From Bog-159 sp963785255 (GTDB lineage Bacteria; Acidobacteriota; Terriglobia; Bryobacterales; Bryobacteraceae), in the NCBI GenBank assembly GCA_963785255.1, contig CAWAUR010000013.1, positions 186,001 through 250,000 on the forward strand: a stretch of DNA of 64,000 nucleotides, given 5' to 3'. Each line of letters opens with the position of its first letter. The stretch's first letter is position 1. A model generated the notes under the pieces. The model saw only the letters and a list, made by a program, of their open reading frames with translations. It had not been told where the DNA came from and did not search any database. The translations under genes and the position numbers were made by a program. Positions 8,268 to 15,458 of this stretch are shown one piece after another.

Positions 8268-8621
8268 CGCTTCAACTCCTTCTGGCGCTTTCGCGCCGTT
8301 GCCAAATCCGCATCCGGCGTGGTCCGCGTTTTCTTAATGAAGCCGTGCAAGGCGACCACGTGCTCGCGGTGCAGGCAAAGCAGGACGCGTGCCGTCCGTT
8401 CCGTCGATAGATCCGTCCGGATTTCCCATAACCCGCCTCCCATTGGGCGGCACAGCGGCATGCCCACGGGCCATCGCCATTGCGCCCGGAGCAGGTCCTT
8501 TCCTATGGCATGGCGTTCGGCTTCGTCCAGCCCTTTCAGCCACTCCCTCACCGGCTCGCTTCCCGCCGCCGTGCGGTAAAAGATAAGCGGGATTTTTGGC
8601 CGCTGTGGGTCGGTCCGCCAT
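8264..8621 (-). pseudogene. Gp49/HigB-like toxin gene with a one-base frameshift in an A5 run
   Basis: The body SEPVREWLKGLDEAERHAIG, RWPVGMPLCRPMGGGLWEIR, VLLCLHREHVVALHGFIKKT and DADLATARKRQKEL is a full Gp49-type toxin. Its family-typical beginning IPLIFYRTAAG is also present and in the same frame, but that frame has no ATG, GTG or TTG upstream before a stop. A good ATG exists at 8621 in the neighbouring frame (MADRPTAAK...), and removing one A from the AAAAA run at 8593-8597 would join it to IPLIFYRTAAG. A shorter product from the GTG at 8551 would lack the first strand. Either a real inactivating indel, polymerase slippage or a sequence error explains this. Confidence 0.75.
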
Positions 8622-8673
8622 ACTGCACGCTTTATCGTTTATACTGTACCACAAAAGGTGCATGCCGTCGATC

Positions 8674-8821
8674 GCGGCGCGCCATGGGTTTCAAACGCTC
8701 GGAAAACCGCATGAAAGAAATCGAGGCCAAGCTGCGCGAGGGCATGGACCGCAATGGCATTCGCGGCGAGGTGCAGGACCAGATCATGCTCACTCCCAGC
8801 GCCTGCATCTCCGTCGGACGG
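8674..8821 (+). pseudogene. Rearranged dnaE2 fragment (two pieces, one inverted)
   Basis: 8674-8790 closely matches dnaE2 at about 6615-6733 and encodes MGFKRSENRMKEIEAKL and the following GMDRNGIRGEVQDQIM. At 8791 the text switches to CACTCCCAGCGCCTGCATCT, which is the reverse complement of dnaE2 around 7355-7380. The two pieces are therefore joined in opposite orientation, which points to rearrangement and not simple duplication. No functional product is expected. Confidence 0.75.
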
Positions 8822-8825
8822 TAAG

Positions 8826-8843
8826 ATCGTGGATTATCATTAG
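8826..8843 (+). pseudogene. Last five codons of a HigB toxin gene
   Basis: ATC GTG GAT TAT CAT TAG encodes IVDYH and a stop. HigB/RelE toxins commonly end in (E)IVDYH just ahead of higA, and higA starts 20 bases downstream. Everything upstream has been replaced by the dnaE2 fragment that ends at 8821, so only the 3' tip of the toxin gene is left. The match is short, hence the moderate confidence. Confidence 0.5.
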
Positions 8844-8863
8844 ACGCTAAGAAGGAAGCTTAC

Positions 8864-9160
8864 ATGGCTCGCGCGAAAGAGAAAAAGTTGCCGCCCATTC
8901 ATCCTGGCGAGGTGATACTGGATTTACTCCATGAGGCTGGTGTTACACCAAATGCCCTTGCCTTGGCTCTACGTGTCCCCGCGAACCGCATTGGAAGCAT
9001 CCTAAAGGGCCAACGGGGGATTACGGGCGATACGGCGTTGCGGCTTGCCCGCTATTTCGGCACTTCCGCCCAAATGTGGATGAACCTTCAGTCCAAGTAC
9101 GATTTGGCGGTGGCTGAAGACGCCCTCGGTAAGCAGGATGTGCTGCCGCTGTCCGCCTGA
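8864..9160 (+). CDS. higA: HigA-family antitoxin, now without its toxin
   Basis: 98 residues: PPIHPGEVILDLLHEAGVTP, then ALALRVPANRIGSILKGQRG, TGDTALRLARYFGTSAQMWM and NLQSKYDLAVAEDAL. This is the textbook HigA layout, an XRE domain beginning HPGE-L and ending with the W-NLQ--YDL signature. AAGGAAGC precedes the ATG with good spacing. HigA binds HigB and represses the operon. Here the toxin has been cut down to five codons, so HigA stands as an orphan regulator or anti-addiction gene. Confidence 0.85.
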   Translation: MARAKEKKLPPIHPGEVILDLLHEAGVTPNALALALRVPANRIGSILKGQRGITGDTALRLARYFGTSAQMWMNLQSKYDLAVAEDALGKQDVLPLSA

Positions 9161-9167
9161 TTTGCTG

Positions 9168-9234
9168 CCCTTACACCAACTAGGTCTGACACGCTGCCCC
9201 ACCATCTCGCCTCCCGTGGCAGGCGCCGAGCGAA
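9168..9234 (-). pseudogene. Decayed copy of the 3' end of the XRE antitoxin gene
   Basis: This stretch resembles 7991-8058, the end of the XRE antitoxin gene, base by base (CTTACACCA..CT, CACGCTGCCCCACCATC, GGCAGGCGCCGAGCG), but with substitutions and small indels that destroy the frame. It lies tail to tail with higA and directly before the larger dnaE2 remnant, so the XRE-dnaE2 adjacency seen at 7684-7989 has a broken echo here. Confidence 0.5.
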
Positions 9235-9242
9235 AGACTCAC

Positions 9243-9742
9243 CAGCGAGGACGACCTGGCGCTGCGCGTCCCTGAATCCGCTGCGGCAGATCCACCGGCG
9301 CAACGCTCTATGGATGGGCGGATCGCGCCGCGCGGCCGGTGGGTTTTTTATTGTAGCCGATGGACCGGGGAATGCGCCTCGCCGCGAGCGCGCCTGACGG
9401 TCGAGTATCGGCTCCGGTCGGATTTCTACGGCACTGGAGTAACCATCGGGCGGCATCCCATGGCTTACCGGCGGACGGAGATGCAAGCGCTGGGAGTGAC
9501 TCCTTCCGCGCATCGCGCGTGCGTGCCCCATCCCGCTGGTTCGCATCGCGGCATCGGCGATCGTGCGCAGCATCCCGGCACGGCGAAAGACCGGAGTGAT
9601 GAAGGCGATCGTCACGCCGGCCACTTATGAGCGTTATAAGTTGTCGGTGGTGGGCGGCCCGTTTTTATTGATCGACGGTGTACTGCAAGAATCCGGACGG
9701 CGTGATTTCGGTGTAGGTGGGACGGGTGGAAGCGCTGGCCGC
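9243..9742 (+). pseudogene. Decayed 3' part of a second dnaE2 copy
   Basis: The stretch follows dnaE2 positions about 7080-7655 in order: GACGACCTGGCGCTGCGCGT, GAATCCGCTGCGGCAGATCC, CATCGGGCGGCATCCCATGG, CCACTTATGAGCGTTATAAG and TTATTGATCGACGGTGTACT are shared or nearly so. About 50 bases after the first block are missing, and several one-base indels and stops break the frame (for example GTGTAGGTGGG for GTGAAGGTGGG near 9713). It ends seven bases before the abiE operator. Confidence 0.85.
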
Positions 9743-9748
9743 ATACCG

Positions 9749-9808
9749 GTGTCAATTTAGTTCCATAATGGAAGCATATTGACACACTCCATTTCCCCAT
9801 GACACAAT
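9749..9808 (+). promoter_or_regulatory. abiE promoter with two concentric palindromes
   Basis: GTGTCAAT (9749-9756) and ATTGACAC (9778-9785) form an inverted repeat centred on 9767; inside it TTCCATAATGGAA (9761-9773) is a second palindrome with the same centre. The -35 box TTGACA (9779-9784) overlaps the right outer arm, and after 18 bases CACAAT (9803-9808) can serve as -10. AbiEi proteins are known to repress their own promoter through inverted repeats. The expected transcription start is at the GTG start codon (9815), so the mRNA may be leaderless. Confidence 0.6.
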
Positions 9809-9814
9809 CGGATT

Positions 9815-10423
9815 GTGCCGCGCACCCGATTCGACGAGATGCTTGAACTGGCCGAGGAAAACGATGGCCTGCTCACCGCTGGCCAGGCCAGAGGAGCCGG
9901 CATCGCCAGTTCCGTACTGGCGCGTCTGGCGCAACGCGGCCGTTTGGAACGCATCGCCCGCGGTGTCTATCGGATCCCTTACTTCCCATCGAACCGGTTC
10001 ACCCAATACCGGGAGGCCGTGCTCGCCGCCAGATCCGGCGGCGGTCCAAAATCTCTGGTGCTTTCCCATGCCACCGCCCTGGCGGCTTACGGAATTTCGG
10101 ATGCCAATCCCGCCCGCATCCACTTGACGGTGCCGCGCCGCGCGCGTCTGCGCCGAAAACTTCCTAAATTGGTTGAGATTCATCGGGCCGATTTGCCACT
10201 TGATGACGTGACGGTCCACGAAGGCTTGCCGATTACCACGATCGCGCGCACGGTGGAGGATATTTTGTCGGCCACCGGCCGCGTTTCGCTCGTCAGGCAG
10301 GCCATCTCCGGCGCGCGCCGGGAAGGCTACATCAACCGTGCCGAAGCACAACGGCTGGCGCGGCGCGTCGACCGGCACATGCGGCGGTCAAAGGCCAATG
10401 TCCGGAACTCCCGAAAAACTTGA
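9815..10423 (+). CDS. AbiEi-family antitoxin (type IV toxin-antitoxin)
   Basis: 202 residues from a GTG start. The N-terminal winged helix is clear: FDEMLELAEENDGLLTAGQA, GIASSVLARLAQRGRLERIA and RGVYRI. The C-terminal part (LSHATALAAYGISDANPARI, LTVPRRARLR and TVHEGLPITTIARTVEDIL) is the AbiEi antitoxin domain. AbiEi represses transcription and counteracts the nucleotidyltransferase toxin AbiEii without binding it directly. The stop overlaps the abiEii start by 26 bases. The pair gives abortive phage defence in known systems. Confidence 0.85.
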   Translation: MPRTRFDEMLELAEENDGLLTAGQARGAGIASSVLARLAQRGRLERIARGVYRIPYFPSNRFTQYREAVLAARSGGGPKSLVLSHATALAAYGISDANPARIHLTVPRRARLRRKLPKLVEIHRADLPLDDVTVHEGLPITTIARTVEDILSATGRVSLVRQAISGARREGYINRAEAQRLARRVDRHMRRSKANVRNSRKT

Positions 10424-11216
10424 GAAAACCCTGGCGCGGGTGGCGCGCAGTCGAGGTTTGGATCAGCAGCGCCTGCGGAGGTGGGTCTCGTTTCTGGCGC
10501 TCTGCGGCGTGCTGGAACGCGCCATCGCCGACGGTCTGCTTGGCGGATATTATCTGAAAGGCGGCGTGGCGATGGAACTGCGGTTCGCGCGGCGGGCGCG
10601 CGCGACCAAGGACTTGGATTTGGGCCTCGAAGGCGCCCGCGCCGTCCGTCTTCGCGATTTCGAACATGCCCTGCGCCTGGGCTTTGACCAGTTCTCCTTC
10701 CGGCTCAAAGCGTCCGTGCGCCAGATGGATCTTGCCGACACCGTGCGTGTCGAAGTGGCCATCGAACACCGCACGCGCGCCTGGCAATCGATCGAGGTGG
10801 ACCTCGGTCCGGCCAGTCCTGGCAGCCCCGATCTGGTGGAACCGGCCATCCCGGGATTGTGCGAGATGGGCGTTCCGGTAACCTCGCCGGTGCGTTGCAT
10901 CGGCCTCAGCGAGCAGGTCGCCCAGAAGCTGCACGCCTGCACCGCGCCCGCCACCTCCGCGTCCCGCGCGCGCGATGTGCTCGATATCCTCCTCATCGAA
11001 ACCATCGGCCAGCTTGACTATGCCGCCGCCCGCGCCGCCGCCGAGCGCGTATTCCGCGAGCGCGCCACGCACGCCTTCCCGCCGCGTCTCGCCGTTCCGC
11101 CTTGGCGTCCCGAGTGGGAAGCGCTGGCTGTCGAACTCGGCTTTCCCCTCATGGATGCGGCAAGTATCGAAAGCGCGTTTCGGCAGACCATCGCGCGCAT
11201 CGCGGCCGCCGCGTAA
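10398..11216 (+). CDS. AbiEii-family nucleotidyltransferase toxin
   Basis: 272 residues from MSGTPEK at 10398, overlapping the antitoxin gene by 26 bases. The DNA-polymerase-beta-like nucleotidyltransferase signature is present: GGYYLKGGVAMELRFAR (about residues 49-65) and TKDLDLGL (about 70-77), and SEQVAQKLHAC (about 173) matches the conserved E--A-KLHA helix that follows in AbiEii. The family transfers nucleotides to targets such as tRNA and stops growth. No break is seen in either gene of the pair, in contrast with the three damaged RelE/HigB modules upstream. Confidence 0.85.
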   Translation: MSGTPEKLEKTLARVARSRGLDQQRLRRWVSFLALCGVLERAIADGLLGGYYLKGGVAMELRFARRARATKDLDLGLEGARAVRLRDFEHALRLGFDQFSFRLKASVRQMDLADTVRVEVAIEHRTRAWQSIEVDLGPASPGSPDLVEPAIPGLCEMGVPVTSPVRCIGLSEQVAQKLHACTAPATSASRARDVLDILLIETIGQLDYAAARAAAERVFRERATHAFPPRLAVPPWRPEWEALAVELGFPLMDAASIESAFRQTIARIAAAA

Positions 11217-11237
11217 AAGTCAGCCGCGTGTGCGGCT
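11215..11237 (-). terminator. Hairpin terminator between convergent genes
   Basis: AGCCGC (11222-11227), GTGT, GCGGCT (11232-11237) is a perfect 6-base stem. Read leftward it is followed by GACTTTTA, so it can terminate the long minus-strand cluster; the TAG of the last gene lies in the stem. It also follows the abiEii stop on the plus strand. Confidence 0.55.
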
Positions 11238-11601
11238 ACTCGATGCTGCGCAGGTATTCCTCAACGGAGCCGGGACCCATCCAATCCAAACCGTAAACCG
11301 GCTTGGCGGACGCCGACTTCCAGACCCGGATCAGCTCGCGGCTCTCCAACCTCCGCAGCGCGCCGGCGATATCCGCGATGCCATATTCTCCGGACTGCGG
11401 CAACCACCATTGCGCGATGCCTTCCATTGTGTCGCGGGCATCCTTATGCGCCGCCAGGTATCGCAGGATATCAATCTCCGCTTTACGCACCGGGTCCGTC
11501 AAGAATGCATCCCGGTAAACCCTGGATGCAAGCGAATTACCAGTTCGTAACCTGCTGAATGATATCGGCGCGGATAGGCCGGTGCGGCAACGCTGCCGCA
11601 C
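11236..11601 (-). CDS. Small winged-helix-like protein at the end of the eCIS cluster
   Basis: Up to 121 residues from a GTG at 11601, but the first 30 or so may not be translated; a TTG at about residue 34 (LTDPVRKAEIDIL) is an alternative start. The conserved-looking part is DPVRKAEIDILRYLAAHKDA, DTMEGIAQWWLP, YGIADIAGALRRLESRELIR and VYGLDW, which has the helix pattern of a winged-helix DNA-binding or protein-binding domain. The beginning of the frame sits on a hairpin (11582-11601, GTGCGGCA/TGCCGCAC). It follows the sigma-54 activator gene by about 16 bases, so a regulatory role is possible but not shown. Confidence 0.55.
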   Translation of the reverse strand: MRQRCRTGLSAPISFSRLRTGNSLASRVYRDAFLTDPVRKAEIDILRYLAAHKDARDTMEGIAQWWLPQSGEYGIADIAGALRRLESRELIRVWKSASAKPVYGLDWMGPGSVEEYLRSIE

Positions 11602-11617
11602 ATGCGCGGCGATGCGG

Positions 11618-12991
11618 CTATCCCGCCGCGGCGCTCTGGGCGGCGATGCCGTGCCGCCGCAGCAGCCGCTGGAAGCTCCGGCGATCCTTACCCGCGGCCT
11701 TGGCCGCGCGCGTGACGTTGCCGTTCAGGCTCGAAAGCAGCCCCGCCAGGTACTCACGCTCAAACGCATAGACCGCATCTTCTATGGGAAGGGCGGAGCC
11801 CGCAGAAGCACCGGCGCCGGCTGCCCACCCGCCGGGCAAATCGAAAGAACAGCCGTCCAGTATGGGCCCATCCGACAAGACCAAAGCGCGCTGGATCGCG
11901 GATTCCAGTTCGCGGATGTTGCCCGGCCAGGTATGCTCCATCAACCGCCGCACGCCGTCGGTGGACAGCTTGGGCGCCTGCCGCTGGCATTCCTTGGCGA
12001 ATCGTACTAGAAAATGCCGGGCCAGAATGGGAATGTCGCCGCGGCGCTCCGCCAGCGAGGGCAGCCGCAGCGCGAGCACGTTGAGCCGGTAGTACAGATC
12101 GGCGCGGAACTCGCGCGCGGCCACGCGTTCAGCCAGCGGCGTGTTGGCGGCGGCGATGATCCGCACATTCGCCTTCACCGCGCGTTGCGATCCGAGCGGC
12201 CGGTATTCGCGATCCTGCAGCACCCGCAGCAGCTTCGCCTGGCTCGAAAAGCTGAGAGAATCCACTTCATCGAGAAACAGCGATCCCCGGTCGGCCACCG
12301 CGAGCAGCCCGGCGCCCGCGGCGGAGGCGTCCGTATAGGCGCCCTTCTCGTGACCGAATATTTCGTTTTCAAACAAGGTGTCGGGAAGCGCCCCGCAGTT
12401 CACGGGCACGAAAGGATGCGCCTGCCGCGCGCTGGCATAATGAATGGCCCGCGCGAAAAGCTCCTTGCCGGTTCCCGTCTCGCCGGTAATCAGCACGTTG
12501 GCCTCCGACGCGCCCAGCCGCGGGACTTTCCGGATAGCCTCGCGCAGCACGGCGCTCTCGCCGATCACCACGTCCAGGCGATACTTGGCGCGAATCTCGC
12601 GAATCGAATCGTCCTGGTCCGCCATGCCGGCCCCGTCCCCCTCCGCCAGCGAAAGCCGCGACATCCGCATCCGCAGTTCGCCGGGTTGACAAGGCAGCAT
12701 GACAAAATCGTCGATATCCTCCGGCAGGGGATCGGCCGTGGATGCCGGCGATACAATCAGGACGGGCACCGCGGGGCACCGGCTGCGCATCTCCCGGATC
12801 GAGCAACATGCCGCCAGCCGCTCGGTGGCATCCACCACTGCCAGGTTGGGTACTGGCGAACTGCCGGCGATCCTCTCGCGGCGCACGGTGGTCACGCTGA
12901 GATCGGGGCATTCGCCGCGAATGCGCGCCGCCAAACCCTCGCGTTCCTCAATTACCCAGATGCGAATCCCCGCCTGCATAACGGTTTCCAT
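11618..12991 (-). CDS. Sigma-54-dependent transcriptional activator with degenerate receiver
   Basis: About 457 residues. Residues 1-115 resemble a response-regulator receiver, with an aspartate in AVVDAT, but the lysine expected near the end is replaced (LPCQPGEL), so phosphorylation control is doubtful. The AAA+ domain has Walker A GETGTGKE (about 169), GHEKGAYTDASAA in place of the sigma-54-contacting GAFTGA (about 215), Walker B LFLDEVDSL (about 240) and the sensor WPGNIRELESAI. A Fis-type HTH ends the protein (NVTRAAKAAGKDRRSFQRLL). Such proteins remodel sigma-54 polymerase at -24/-12 promoters; the candidate at 61302-61317 ahead of the cluster is an obvious target. TTG 12994 precedes the ATG; ATG 12979 is another start candidate. 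Confidence 0.9.
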   Translation of the reverse strand: METVMQAGIRIWVIEEREGLAARIRGECPDLSVTTVRRERIAGSSPVPNLAVVDATERLAACCSIREMRSRCPAVPVLIVSPASTADPLPEDIDDFVMLPCQPGELRMRMSRLSLAEGDGAGMADQDDSIREIRAKYRLDVVIGESAVLREAIRKVPRLGASEANVLITGETGTGKELFARAIHYASARQAHPFVPVNCGALPDTLFENEIFGHEKGAYTDASAAGAGLLAVADRGSLFLDEVDSLSFSSQAKLLRVLQDREYRPLGSQRAVKANVRIIAAANTPLAERVAAREFRADLYYRLNVLALRLPSLAERRGDIPILARHFLVRFAKECQRQAPKLSTDGVRRLMEHTWPGNIRELESAIQRALVLSDGPILDGCSFDLPGGWAAGAGASAGSALPIEDAVYAFEREYLAGLLSSLNGNVTRAAKAAGKDRRSFQRLLRRHGIAAQSAAAG

Positions 12992-12993
12992 CA

Positions 12994-13022
12994 AGTATGA
13001 TGTCCGTCAGACAAATTATCAA
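12994..13022 (-). promoter_or_regulatory. Possible promoter of the sigma-54 activator gene
   Basis: TTGATA (13022-13017), 17 bases, CATACT (12999-12994) on the minus strand. If real, transcription would begin near 12987 and favour the internal ATG at 12979 as the start. It would give the regulator its own promoter apart from the long cluster. The gap 12992-13140 also contains a T7G8 run (13107-13121). Confidence 0.35.
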
Positions 13023-13140
13023 GGCACATTTTGGCGCAAACCGATTTTTTTAAGCTCTCTGAGATCTAGTGCGCAAAATCCCGGGCGCATTTCAAGATTG
13101 CCCAGGTTTTTTTGGGGGGGGTAAACACCCAGCTGGCCAA

Positions 13141-14589
13141 CTAATTCGACAGCCGCCGCTGCACGTCCGCGCTTTCCATGGGGACGATGGGTGGCTGCGT
13201 CGCGACAACCGGCGTCAGGATGTACTTTTGCTCCGTAATGGAAAATGCATAATACTGATCGATGCCGAGGTGCGTCTTCAGCCACTCCTGCATGCCCGCG
13301 GCATCCGCCGGCACTTCGCGCAGATACCGGTCGTAAAGCGATCGATGATACGCCACCGCATGCGCGCAGGTCACGGATCCGGCCTGCGCCAGGCGCTGCG
13401 CACCCGGCAGCGGGGGAAATTCCCTATGCCAGCGGCAGGCACCCAGGTAAAACAATTTCCATTCGCGGCAGCGCAATTCCTGCAGGCCGGATTGCAAGCC
13501 AGCGATCGCATCTGTGGTAAACAGTACATCGTCTTCAAAGACCAGCACGTTTTCGAGGCCTTGCCGCCAGGCTTCCTCCACCACCGCGCGATGCGAAAGC
13601 GCGCAGCCGATCTGGTGATTCGCCTCGGTCCGGATGGCGTCCAGACGCCGGATGCGATGCGCGATTCCCAGACGCGCGAAACGCGCCGACACATCCCGCC
13701 AACGTCCCGCCTCCTCGGCCAGGTTGATGCAGTAGATGGCGTCGAAGAAATGAAACGGATTCCGGATTTCGGCCTGAACCGCGCAAACCATGCGCTCGGC
13801 ATTCTCGCGCCCCAGGTGGGTGCGGAAATGCTCCATGGCGGGCGCCGGGTCCAGGCCCAGTTCATCGGCGACGATCAGATAATTGCGAATCCGGTCTTCC
13901 CACGTATTCGTATAAGGCACGCCCATGGGACGCCCGAAACGATGGATCCAACGCAGGAACGGCAGGCACAAAGCGCGTCCGCCGGCGCGCCGGATTTTCT
14001 CGTGCAGATAGCCTTCCTCGCCGCCGAAGCCGCGCAACCGCGGATTGAACCCCGGCCAGACAGCCTTTCGGCAGGCGAACACACCCAGGCCCTGCAGGCC
14101 GATCTCGAACGGCGGCGCCTGGGGATCGGCGGCTCGCGGATCGCTGCCCCAGACGCCGTACATACCGGCCGACCAGGTGCGATCCATGTGCGTGGAATAG
14201 CTGCGCAGATCGTCGTAGATGAGCGGCCCTTGCAGCAGATCGGGCGAATCCGGATGCGCCTGGAAGTAGTCGAGCAATTTCCGCAACGAGCCTGGAACAA
14301 ACATCACGTGGCAATCCACGCAGAGCACGAAATCCGCGGTGGCTTCGCGAAACACCACGTCGCGGACCGCCGTACCCTGCAGCCGGGTGAACGGGATATA
14401 GCGATAGTTGGGGATCCAGCTGGCAAGTGACTTCAATTCGGCGGCGCAGGGGCCGTCCGGGTGGTTATCCACAACAATGAATTCGATCTCGCCCGCGATT
14501 TCGGGATGGTTCAGCCGGATGGCCTGGATGGTGAAGTAGACGCCGTCGTAGTCGTCGTAGGTGGCCATGCCGATGGTCAAAGTTGTCAT
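13141..14589 (-). CDS. Two-domain glycosyltransferase (GT2-like plus GT25-like)
   Basis: 482 residues. Residues 1 to about 265 look like a GT-A family 2 transferase: TIGMATYDDYDGVYFTIQAI, FIVVDNHPDGP, a CVDCHVMF segment in the place of the metal-binding DXD, and GFGGEEGYLHEKIRRAGG for the base region. Residues about 275-480 look like the GT25 (LPS-type galactosyl/glucosyltransferase) domain: FDAIYCINLAEEAGRW, IGCALSHRAVVEEAW and LVFEDDVLF with its acidic triad. No signal peptide or membrane segment is seen, so it should act in the cytosol. It follows the zinc-ribbon gene by 20 bases inside the eCIS cluster. It might glycosylate the Thr-rich particle proteins, act on a payload, or itself be a payload; the sequence does not decide. 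Confidence 0.85.
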   Translation of the reverse strand: MTTLTIGMATYDDYDGVYFTIQAIRLNHPEIAGEIEFIVVDNHPDGPCAAELKSLASWIPNYRYIPFTRLQGTAVRDVVFREATADFVLCVDCHVMFVPGSLRKLLDYFQAHPDSPDLLQGPLIYDDLRSYSTHMDRTWSAGMYGVWGSDPRAADPQAPPFEIGLQGLGVFACRKAVWPGFNPRLRGFGGEEGYLHEKIRRAGGRALCLPFLRWIHRFGRPMGVPYTNTWEDRIRNYLIVADELGLDPAPAMEHFRTHLGRENAERMVCAVQAEIRNPFHFFDAIYCINLAEEAGRWRDVSARFARLGIAHRIRRLDAIRTEANHQIGCALSHRAVVEEAWRQGLENVLVFEDDVLFTTDAIAGLQSGLQELRCREWKLFYLGACRWHREFPPLPGAQRLAQAGSVTCAHAVAYHRSLYDRYLREVPADAAGMQEWLKTHLGIDQYYAFSITEQKYILTPVVATQPPIVPMESADVQRRLSN

Positions 14590-14609
14590 CGCGGTTCGCC
14601 GCCTCTATC

Positions 14610-15458
14610 TCATAAGAACGGTAAAAAACGCTGTCCGCATTGGGGGCAGGCAACCAGAAGTTGCGGCCGGTCCGGGACATCCACATTGACGGCGGCGAAG
14701 TGCAGAAGATCGAGAAACAGAAACGTCCCTACCGGCATCTCGTCCACATCGGACGGGGTTATCTCCGGGCCGGCGGGATTGGGGTTGAGCGCCGCCGCCA
14801 GGCGCAGGATGGCGCGGAATCCGGGGCTGTTGCGCCGCCAGTGCGGATGCTCATCCGGCGGATCTTCGCCGTCCGGCGCGTACTGGCTCCAGAAATCCCG
14901 TTCGCGGGCCGCAACATCGGGAGCCGTCGCGGCGTGCAGCAGGCCCTCGCGCGGCGGATCTTCAGGCATCCGGAAGCCCAGTTGGCGCGCCAGCGGTGCG
15001 CCGGCGGGACGCTTACCCGCGGGCAAGGAAGAAGACAGCGAGGGCAGATGCATGAGCACGCCCCGATCGAAAAAGTCCCATTTCGGCAGGCGCAACACCA
15101 GCCAATAGAACGCCAGATCCAGAATAGCCGGCGGACCTGAGCAGAACGGGCAGAAGGCCAGCGCGCGGCCTTCGTTCGCCAGATAATTATAGAGCGCGTT
15201 TCGCACATGCAACACGCGCCCCAGGGCTTCGGCATCGCGCGCCACGGCCACCGCCTCGTCCCAATCGGGCTCTTCGCCGTCGATCCGGTCAATGAGGCGA
15301 TAGACTTCCCACGCCAGCCGCTGCTCCACCAGATCGGGCGTGCGGATATCCTTATCGAGCACCAGCGCGATCGATTCGCCCGTGGCCGGTTCGCGCAGTT
15401 CTACATGGCGCGTGCGTCCGGCAAGCACAATTTCCAGTTGGGTGGAAGGCGCGCTCAC
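14610..15458 (-). CDS. Uncharacterised protein with two zinc-ribbon-like Cys pairs
   Basis: 282 residues from a GTG that overlaps the stop of P1 (GTGA), so the two are translationally coupled. Cys pairs are seen as FCPFCSG (about residue 100) and ACPQCGQRF (about 268); together they could bind one zinc. The N-terminal part (LEIVLAGRTRHVELREPATG) looks like a small beta domain. I do not recognise the family. Tight coupling to the largest DUF4157 protein suggests a chaperone, adaptor or immunity role for P1, which is inference only. Confidence 0.7.
   Translation of the reverse strand: MSAPSTQLEIVLAGRTRHVELREPATGESIALVLDKDIRTPDLVEQRLAWEVYRLIDRIDGEEPDWDEAVAVARDAEALGRVLHVRNALYNYLANEGRALAFCPFCSGPPAILDLAFYWLVLRLPKWDFFDRGVLMHLPSLSSSLPAGKRPAGAPLARQLGFRMPEDPPREGLLHAATAPDVAARERDFWSQYAPDGEDPPDEHPHWRRNSPGFRAILRLAAALNPNPAGPEITPSDVDEMPVGTFLFLDLLHFAAVNVDVPDRPQLLVACPQCGQRFLPFL

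Noticed and set aside
13107..13121. T7G8 homopolymer block
   Set aside because: Considered as a phase-variation tract, but it lies between genes, outside the likely promoter of the activator gene, so no switching effect can be argued. Length may also be a sequencing artefact.
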